From positions 62,001 through 126,000 of the forward strand of contig CAMLHZ010000009.1 of assembly GCA_946480085.1 (NCBI GenBank): a stretch of 64,000 nt of DNA. Reading direction: 5' to 3'. Positions 17,406 to 26,600 of this stretch are shown piece after piece (positions within the stretch are counted from its first letter, which is position 1; every line of letters starts with the position of its first letter). The notes beneath the pieces were generated by a model. It made no database searches, was not told the origin of the DNA, and was given only the letters and a program-made list of their open reading frames with translations. Source of the DNA: an uncultured Flavobacteriales bacterium. Lineage in GTDB: Bacteria; Bacteroidota; Bacteroidia; Flavobacteriales; Crocinitomicaceae. Made by a program: the position numbers and the translations under genes.

Positions 17406-18212
17406 ATGATTATTTTTCCCACATGCAAAATTAATCTCGGTCTCCATGTGTTGGAAAAACGTTCAGACGGCTTTCACAACCTTGAAACTGTTATGGTTGA
17501 AATTCCATGGACAGACGAAATTGAGTTCCACGAATCGACCGTTGATACACTCGAAATAGAAGGACTTGAAATTGTTGGAAACGATAATCTGGTGACAAGG
17601 GCCTTGAAAATTGGACGTAAACAGTCCTCTATTCCGCCGTTAGCAATCAAGCTCAAAAAAAACATTCCGATGGGAGCAGGATTAGGTGGTGGATCTTCAA
17701 ATGCTGCACAGTTTTATCGAGAACTTGCAAAGATTTACTTCCCTACCCGAACAATTACTGAATTGGAAAATGACATTTCATCCATTGGTTCAGATTGCGC
17801 CTTCTTTATTAAAGGTGGAATTCAACTTTGTACAGGACGAGGAGAAATTCTTCAACCACTTGAATTGAATTTGAACGGTTATCACATAGTTGTTATCAAT
17901 CCGGGAATACACAGCTCAACTGCAGAAGCGTTCAGTAAGATTATTCCTCATCGGGGAAGAATTTCGATTCAGGAGATAGTGAAACTTCCAATTGAAGCAT
18001 GGAAAAATAGGTTGGAGAATGATTTTGAGAAGAGTCTATTTCCCATTTATCCGGAATTGGAAAAAATTAAAACTCAATTATATGATCAGGGTGCAATTTA
18101 CTCATCCATGACAGGTTCCGGTTCAACACTTTTTGGAATTTATGCTCATCTAAATGACGCTTTAGCCGTAAAAATAGATTCAGCTCAATTCACGAAAGTA
18201 ATTTCTCTTTAG
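17406..18212 (+). CDS. ispE: 4-diphosphocytidyl-2-C-methyl-D-erythritol kinase
   Basis: A 268-residue GHMP kinase of the non-mevalonate (MEP) isoprenoid pathway. It phosphorylates CDP-ME at the 2-hydroxyl. Visible features are the N-terminal CKINLGLHV with the catalytic Lys8, the ATP-binding PMGAGLGGGSSNAA (88-101), and GSDCAFF with the catalytic Asp130. The final TAG overlaps the stop of the convergent T9SS gene by 3-4 bases in the tetranucleotide TTAG. Confidence 0.95.
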   Translation: MIIFPTCKINLGLHVLEKRSDGFHNLETVMVEIPWTDEIEFHESTVDTLEIEGLEIVGNDNLVTRALKIGRKQSSIPPLAIKLKKNIPMGAGLGGGSSNAAQFYRELAKIYFPTRTITELENDISSIGSDCAFFIKGGIQLCTGRGEILQPLELNLNGYHIVVINPGIHSSTAEAFSKIIPHRGRISIQEIVKLPIEAWKNRLENDFEKSLFPIYPELEKIKTQLYDQGAIYSSMTGSGSTLFGIYAHLNDALAVKIDSAQFTKVISL

Positions 18213-20467
18213 AATTTTGTAATTCGATGAATTTCTAAGGTTTCATTGAAGAAAATCTTCACTACATAACTTCCTGATTTCTTCTCAGAGATATCAAAAG
18301 AATTTCCTGAACCGTTTAAGACCATTCTTCCTTCCATATCGTAAACTACGAATTCAAGCTTCGAGTTCTGACTTCCGGCAATTGTAAACACTCCGTTTCC
18401 TGGATTAGGATAAAGCAACAGTTGATTCTCTGTTTTCTCATCAAGTCCTGCAGAACTATTCGGATTCACTTCAAAATGATGCAAGCCGCCTAAATCTTGT
18501 CCAACAAACATGTTCAGAATTCCATCATTGTCAACATCTTCAACCCAAAATGATGAATACAAACCAACATCTATATTTAAATAGGTATCGCTTACCAGAT
18601 TAAACGTAGAATCAGGGTGCAAATGATCGTCAATATTATTAAAGTAATGTAAGCGTCCGTCATTTCCACCTAAGAAAAGATGAGTTGTATCATTAACACG
18701 AAAGAAGTGCGGTGCTGCATAACCATCTGGATTAGCCGCAAGCTGAACACCTCCAAGCGAATTATCGATCAACTGAAAAGATGGAACGGTTGCAGTTCCT
18801 ACATTTCTATAATAGGCGATTCTTCCAACTTTGTTACCAATCAATAAATCGAGTAATCCATCTTTATCCAAATCGAACAACTGTGGAAAGGCATAAGCGC
18901 TAACATTTATCGTTACCGCACTTGCATCCTGAAGGCCAACCGGAGCAGTATAGGACAGTTGATTTCCGGCACCAGCCGTATTCGTATAACAATTAAGTGT
19001 TCCAACATCTTTTCCAATGATCATATCATCATCACCATCACCATCCAAATCCCCAAAAGCAGGAACAGCTCTCAATCCCAAATTCTGAGAAAGAAAATCC
19101 AAATAATTATTGTTCAGGAACGTATATGTTGGATTTGATGCATTTCCAGTATTTCTGTAGGCCAAAATACAGCTCTCTTTTTCCAGTAACGGTTTATATC
19201 GAAAGAAATTCCCGACCAAAAGATCACGCAAACCATCTCCGTTCTGATCCACAACAATCGGAATACTCCCCAAACCATGTTCAATCATTTCACTTTGCAG
19301 AAAATTATTGGTTTGGTACTGAAAATTTGGAGTTGAATTGGTTCCGGAATTCTTATAAAACCAAACACTATTCTGATTTTCACTTACGGTTCTTGCATTC
19401 GGGGTAACGATAAGGTCTTTCTTCCCATCAAAATCGACATCCAGATAAAAAGCAGCCGGAAAAATATTGATGTTGGCAGGAGTTGTATTTGATGGATAGT
19501 TATTGTCAAAACTGATCATAGCTGAATTCGAATTGGGAACAGTTCCACCATTGATTAATCCTGTCAGATTCGGATAAGAAACATCACCCAAAATCAAATC
19601 TTTAACGCCATTTCCATTCAGATCAATTGCAAGAATTGTTGAACCAGAATGTTTGGGTGCTATTGGCTCCCCTATTGGTCGTTCAGGATTTGGAATATTT
19701 CCGGTTCCACATGGAAATTCAGTACTATTCAAAAAAATGGAATTGTTGTTTGGGTCCTCCTTAAATTGTCCCCAACACTCATTAACCAGTTCAAAAACAA
19801 GCGAGTCTGAATGTCCGTAAGTTTCCTGACTCAAATTCTTATGATATTCTACTCTATCACCATTTGAATTGAAAGTTAGAACATCAATATCCCCATCATT
19901 CTCAATATCCACAAAAGCTGGAATATCCGCAGAGGTGATGTACAAATTTCCGGGATCACCATAATAATCAGTGTACACAATTTCCTTTGCAACTTCCCAG
20001 GATAAACTTCCGGTAGAAAGACTCGTATTCTTGTAGACTTTTAATCCACCCAGTCCATAGCAAAAAATATCATTTTGTCCATCTCCGTTATAATCTACAA
20101 AAGCGGCACGGTATCGAATATCAGAAGGAAATTCCCCCAAATTTACATTGTGATAAACATACTTATTTGAAGAACTTTTAAGATAAACGAGAAAGCGATC
20201 ACAACTTCGATCAAAGACAACGATATCCTTATCACCATCAAGGTCGAAATCAAGTTCGGAGAATTGGGAGAAATTTATTCCACCCGCCCAGGCATTGTTC
20301 AAAGTATCATTTCCAATTTTCACCGTAATTGCTGGGGAAAACTCAAATGCTAAGTTCGTTTGCGTTAAACCTTTAACGCAAACGAGAGTAAAAACACAGA
20401 TAATTAGAAAGCGTATCAAATATTTTGAAAAAATTGAAAAGTAATTAAAGACGTATAAAATTATCAT
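18209..20467 (-). CDS. T9SS cargo protein with VCBS/FG-GAP repeats
   Basis: A 752-residue secreted protein. After a long signal sequence (core LIRFLIICVFTLVCVKGLTQ) it has at least nine calcium-binding-like FG-GAP/VCBS repeats (for example DLDGDKDIVVFD, DYNGDGQNDIF, DLDGDGDDDMIIG), expected to form beta-propellers. A type A sorting domain ends the protein (LLYPNPGNGVFTI), marking it for type IX secretion and surface attachment or release. The function is unknown; such repeats are usually structural or adhesive. It is divergent from the giant adhesin gene. Confidence 0.88.
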   Translation of the reverse strand: MIILYVFNYFSIFSKYLIRFLIICVFTLVCVKGLTQTNLAFEFSPAITVKIGNDTLNNAWAGGINFSQFSELDFDLDGDKDIVVFDRSCDRFLVYLKSSSNKYVYHNVNLGEFPSDIRYRAAFVDYNGDGQNDIFCYGLGGLKVYKNTSLSTGSLSWEVAKEIVYTDYYGDPGNLYITSADIPAFVDIENDGDIDVLTFNSNGDRVEYHKNLSQETYGHSDSLVFELVNECWGQFKEDPNNNSIFLNSTEFPCGTGNIPNPERPIGEPIAPKHSGSTILAIDLNGNGVKDLILGDVSYPNLTGLINGGTVPNSNSAMISFDNNYPSNTTPANINIFPAAFYLDVDFDGKKDLIVTPNARTVSENQNSVWFYKNSGTNSTPNFQYQTNNFLQSEMIEHGLGSIPIVVDQNGDGLRDLLVGNFFRYKPLLEKESCILAYRNTGNASNPTYTFLNNNYLDFLSQNLGLRAVPAFGDLDGDGDDDMIIGKDVGTLNCYTNTAGAGNQLSYTAPVGLQDASAVTINVSAYAFPQLFDLDKDGLLDLLIGNKVGRIAYYRNVGTATVPSFQLIDNSLGGVQLAANPDGYAAPHFFRVNDTTHLFLGGNDGRLHYFNNIDDHLHPDSTFNLVSDTYLNIDVGLYSSFWVEDVDNDGILNMFVGQDLGGLHHFEVNPNSSAGLDEKTENQLLLYPNPGNGVFTIAGSQNSKLEFVVYDMEGRMVLNGSGNSFDISEKKSGSYVVKIFFNETLEIHRITKF

Positions 20468-20602
20468 GAAGTTGCTTATACTAAAACGGTATAGTGTGAC
20501 AAATATTACCTAAAACCCTACAAATATTAAATATTTAATAACAAGTACTGGACTTGTATTGTTTTTATACGGACTTTTGTTCACTTAAATAAATCATACT
20601 TT

Positions 20603-23600
20603 ATGAATAACAATTACTCCTCACTTAAGCGGAAGGGTTCCTTGTTTAAAAGGTTCTTTCTTTCGCTGATTGTATTTTTGGGAGTGCTAACCACGCATGT
20701 CAATGCTCAAAGCACAGCCAATTATGCATTTACAACAAATACAACTGGGTCATTGGCCTTGGACATGAATGGTAACACAGTGGATATGTCTACTGGGACT
20801 ACCCAAGTTTTGACAACTAATACAAGTCAAGACCAATCTATAAATGCGACTGCAATAACCTTTCCTGCAGGATTTCAATTTCGTTTTGGTGGAAATCTCT
20901 TCACATCTTACTTCGCAACATCAAATGGGGTTGTTCAGTTAGGTGGTACTGCGGTAATTTCAGGTAGTACGTATTCTGCTGGGGGTGGTACTTTAACTGC
21001 ACCAAGATTCTCAGCATTCGATGGGGATTTAGGTACAGGTACTACTGGTGGTATCTTTGGAAAGATTTTTGGAACTGGTCCGAATCGTTGTTACGTTATT
21101 GAGTTCAGAAACATGAACTTAATGTGGAATACCTACACTAACGACGGTACTTACCAAGTTAGATTTTATGAGACAACCGGAGTAGTGGAATATGTTTACG
21201 GAACAATGTTTTGTAACACAACTGCATCTTCAGCTGACGCCACTCCTGAAGTTGGATTTTCTTGGGGAAGTTCAGCAAATCAATCTTTCAGTGTAAATAT
21301 TGGAACTTCTGCAACTGACATCAGTGGGACAATGATTCAGAATACAGTAACTGCTGGAACTAATATTACGAATCTAAATTCCGCAGCTGACGGATCTCGT
21401 AGAGTTTATCGTTTTACACCTCCGGTGCCGAACTCTCCTACTTCTCTTACTTTCTCTGGAGTTGGTGCATTCGGAATGACTTTAAACTGGGTTGATAATG
21501 CTACCAATGAATTGGGGTATCAAATCTTAAGATCTTTAGATGGAATAACTTATACATCGATTGCAACTATTGCTCCAAACTCAACTTCCTACAATGCATC
21601 TTCATTAAGTAATTCAACCAATTATTTTTGGAAAGTTGTAGCTTATACCGAAGGAGCTAATAATACTCCGGATGTTGCAGGTTCGCAAATGACACTTGCA
21701 AGCGGTACTTTGACTGGAATTAAAACAGTAGGAGCTGGAGGTGATTATAACAACCTTACAATTGCGTTTAATACAATTAATGCACAAGGTTTAGCTGGCG
21801 ATGTTGATTTACAATTAATCACTGGTTATCCAGCAACTCCGGAAACTTATCCTATCCAAAGTTCAAATACGGCTGCCGTTGGTGCTTTCAATGTAAAAGT
21901 GTATCCAATGGTTTCTGGATTAAGTATTACAAGTGCAAATACGACTGGTACATTGAACTTGAACAATGCTAAAAATTTAACATTTGATGGTCGCGTAAAC
22001 CAAACTGGAGCAAATGATTTGGTCATTGCAAATACAAATGCAGGTACAAGTTATGCTGTATTATTTAATAACGACTCTCAAAACAACACGATTAAAAATG
22101 CATTTGTTCAAAGTACAAACACATCTACTACATCTGGTACAATTGTGTTTGGTACTACAACAGGAACAAATGGAAATGATAACAATACGATAGACAATTG
22201 TGATATTCGTGATGGGGCAACAACTCCTACAAACGGAATTTACGCTGCTGGTACAACAACTACAGCAACACATTTCAATGATAACATCACGATCTCTAAC
22301 AATAGAATTTCAAATTTCTTTAGCGCTGGAAGCACCTCTGTTGGAGTTCTTGTCGGTACTGGTAACAGTACTTGGACAATTACAAATAACAAAGTTTTCC
22401 AAACAGCGACAAGAACGTATACTACTGGAAATACCCACAATGGTATTCAGGTAAGTCATACAAATGGAAATGGATTTGTTGTTACGAACAATATTATTGG
22501 TTTCGCTAGTGCTGCAGGTACAGGAACATACACGATGGCTGGTGGTGTAACCAATAGATTTATTGGAATCAATATTTCTGCCGGAACAACTACCCCTTCA
22601 TCTGTTCAGGGAAATACAGTTACAGCTATTAATCTTAGCACAACAAGTGGTGCCGCTGCGACAAATGGTGTTCTCGCTGGTATTAACGTTACTGCTGGTA
22701 ATGTGAATGTTGGTAATATTACACCTAACGTAATTGGGGGAACAACTGGAAATGATGCGATTGTTTCAACGGCGTCAACCGCTGGTGCTTTGGTCGTAGG
22801 AATCAATAGTAGTTCAGCTGGTACAGTTAATATCGTAAATAACCTAATTGGTTCCTTAACGGCAAATGGTTCCACTGCAACAACACCAGGAAGTATAACA
22901 GGTATTCAGGTTTCTGCTGGTACGCCAACTATTACTGGAAACACGATCGGTAGTACAACAACTGCAAATAGCTTTAATGGTTCTGTTGCATCAACTGGTG
23001 GAGCTCAATTAATTAGAGGTATTGATATTACAGGTGGTTCAGCTGTTGCGTTAATTCAAAACAACACGATTTCAAACCTGACACAATCAGGAACTTCGGC
23101 TACTGCGAACATTAGAGGTATTGCTTATGGTGGTACTGGAAATGCAACAATCAATCAGAATACAATTTCGAACTTAATCGGAGCAAACTCAAATGCAACA
23201 ATTGCATTAACAGCTTCAAATGGTCCATCTGTAGCTGGTATTGTTCATTACGGAGCATCTACAACTGGTTCAACTATTTCGAATAATACAATTCAAAATA
23301 TTTCAGCTACAAATGCTACTGCGGTTCAAACAAATGTTGTTGGTATTGCTTACGGTGCTGTAACTTCAGGTTCAGTAACTAAAAACAAGATCTACGATTT
23401 AAGAAATGCTTCTACTATGGCGGTTGTAACAACTCCACCGGTGGCTGCAGGTATCTTATTACGTACAGTAACAACAGGGGTTAATGTAAACAACAATATG
23501 ATTTCCCTTGGTGACGCTCAAACTACAAACACACAATTCGTTGGAGTTTGGAGTCAGCAAAACTCTAATGGAATTAATGTTTATTACAACTCTATCTCTA

Positions 23601-26600
23601 TCACAGGAACTGCTGCTTCGGGTGCTTTACCTTCGTTTGGTTTCCTACGAGGTGATAACTCTGGAACTGCAGTAACTGCAACAATCGATTTTAGAAATAA
23701 CATTATTTCGAATCAACGTGCTGGTGGTACTGGTAAACATTACGCAATTGCTAACCAAAGTACAGCTCCAAGTGCAACGGGATGGGCGCTAAACGCAAGT
23801 AATAATAATGCATTGGTCACTGCAAATACTGCAACAGTAGGTTTATGGGGATCAACAGATGCAGGATTCAATGCTTGGAGAATAGCATCTAACGGTGATG
23901 CAAACAGCTTCTCTGGAATTCCAGTAACTTTTGTTAACGTTCCAAATGGTGACCTTCACTTGAACATGGGAGTAACTGCTACTCCACTTGAATCAGGAGG
24001 TGCAACAATTGCTTCTGTAACTACTGACTATGATCTTCAAACGCGTCCTGGACCAGTTGGTCCGGTAAACGGTGGAGGAACGTCTCCTGATGTTGGTGCT
24101 GATGAATTTGATGGAGCTCCGGCTTTACCAGTAATCACATTGAACTCAGTTACTCCTCCAACTACAACACAATGTGTTGCTGCTGCTCGTTTGGTATCTG
24201 TTAATGTTACAACTCCGGTTGGAACTGTAGTTCAGGTTCAAATTGGTTATACAGTGAATGGGGTTCCTCAGTCAGCAATTGTTATGACCAATACAAGTGG
24301 TACAACATGGCAAGGAACTATTCCAGCTCCAACACCGGCTAACGCTGTCATTGCATGGGGTGTTTCAGCAACCAATTCTGTACCTTTAACAAGCGGTTAT
24401 ACGGGTACACCTTATAATGATGAACCATTATTTGGAATGACTTCCAGTGCTACAAATTCTGCAAGTACAGTTTGTGCAGGATCACCGAGTACACTTACTG
24501 CAAAATTAGTAGGTAATGGTACTGCTCAATTAGGAGCAGCAACAACTACCACTGCTTTAACAGCGCAACCAACTGCATTTTGTAACCGTTGGTCATCATA
24601 CAGAATGCAAACTGTTTATACTGCAGCTGAATTGAATGCAGCTGGACTTCAAGCAGGTCCAATTACTGCAATCACGTTCAACATTATCAGTTTAGGTAGT
24701 GCAGCAACTAACAATAACTTCACCGTGAAAGCTGGAACAACTGCATTAACTGCGTTTACAGATTTTATCTCTAGTGCATCTTTTACAACTGTATTCCCTG
24801 CCGCAACTTATACACATGCCGTTGGAGCGAATACAATTACTTTCTCTACACCTTATAACTGGGATGGAACTTCAAACTTAGTAATTGAAGTATCCCATGA
24901 TGGAGCGAATTCAACGAATAATGCAGAAACATACTATACAGCAACACCCGGTAATACTGTTGCTTGGTCAACAAACGGTACTGCAACTGGAACACCAAGC
25001 CCGAATCGTTTGAATATTATTTTCACTGGTAAGACTCTTCAAACGATTTCATCTATTGCATGGTCTGATGGTGTTGGTACTGTAGGTACGACGAATCCTT
25101 TAGCGGTTTCTCCAACTACAACCACATCTTATACAGCAAATATGATTGCTTCTGGTTGTCCAGTAACTCCTGCACCAACAACAACAGTAACAGTTAATCC
25201 TCTTCCTACTGCACCAACAACAACAAACTCGGCACAGTGTGGTGTTCAGGTACCAACGGCATCTGTGGCATCAACATCAGGATTACCAACTCCTACATTT
25301 AAATGGTACACAGTATCAAGTGGAGGTTCTGCAGTACAAACAAGTACTTCAACTACATACACTTCTACAGTAGGAGTTACAACAACATTCTATGTAAGTG
25401 AAATGAACAGTGTTACTGGTTGTGAGAGTCCACGTACAGCAGTTACCGTTAACGTTTCTACTCCGGATCCGATCAATGTAGTTTCTTCAGTTCCTTCAAT
25501 TTGTTTAGGACAATCCTTTACATTAACTGGATCGAATGCTTCGGGAACTCCATTCCAAACGTATACATATTCATTCCAATCTGTTACAACAGGCAGTGGA
25601 GCTGAAACTCCCGTAGCTGGGAACCCTGGTACTATTACACCAACGGCTTCAGGTACATTTATTTATACAGCAACTGGTGTAGACGGTGGATGTGCTGCAA
25701 CCAACACTGTGAGTGTTCAAGTAAAAGCACTTCCTGCAATTACAGCTACTGCAACTCCAGCTACTGTTTGTTCAGGTGATGCAATTGCTCTTAGTGCAAC
25801 AGTTAACGATTTCGCAACTGGCGCTAACGTAAATATCGGAACGCAAACTACAACTGAGTTTGGTGGAGGTGTTTACCGTAATGGTTTTGGTACCGGAGAT
25901 TTCCGTCACCAATTAATTTTCACTGCTGCTGAATTAACGGCTGCTGGTGTTCAACCAGGTAACATTACTGCACTTAAGTTCTATGTAACTACAGTTGGAA
26001 GTGGTTCTGCAAACAACTATACAATCCGTATGGGGAACACTGCAGCTACTGCTGCAACAACAACTTTCTTAACAGACCCAACTGCTGTAGTTTATACAGC
26101 TGCGACTTATACAGCTGTTAACGGAACAAATACGCATACTTTCGGTACACCATTTAACTGGAACGGAACTTCAAATGTCTTGATTGATATTTGTTACAAT
26201 ATTTCTGCTATTGGTACTTCTTCTACTTTAGCTGCTACAACTCCAGCTTCAGCTCGTAACTCTAACTTGTTAGGTTCTGTAGGAGCATGTACAGCGTTGA
26301 CAGGAACAACTTACGCAAACCGTCCGCTAGTAGGATTTACTGGTAATGTTTATACAAACGTTACAGCTTCTTCTACTCTAGCTTGGACTCCAGGTGGATT
26401 TACAACTGCTACAGCTTCTACATCGATTACTAATAATACTGGTTCTCCGATTACACAAGCTTATTCGGTAATGGTTACTAACCCAGCAACAGGATGTTCA
26501 AACACGATGTCAACAGCTGCGGTTACAATCAACCCGGCAACTGTAGCTCCAACAGCTAATAATAGTACGCAATGTGGTACTGGTGTACCTACTGCTTCGG

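Noticed and set aside
22061..22875. Several antisense reading frames of 60-90 codons in the adhesin gene
   Set aside because: They reflect the Thr/Gly/Ala-rich codon pattern of the sense strand and have no family features.
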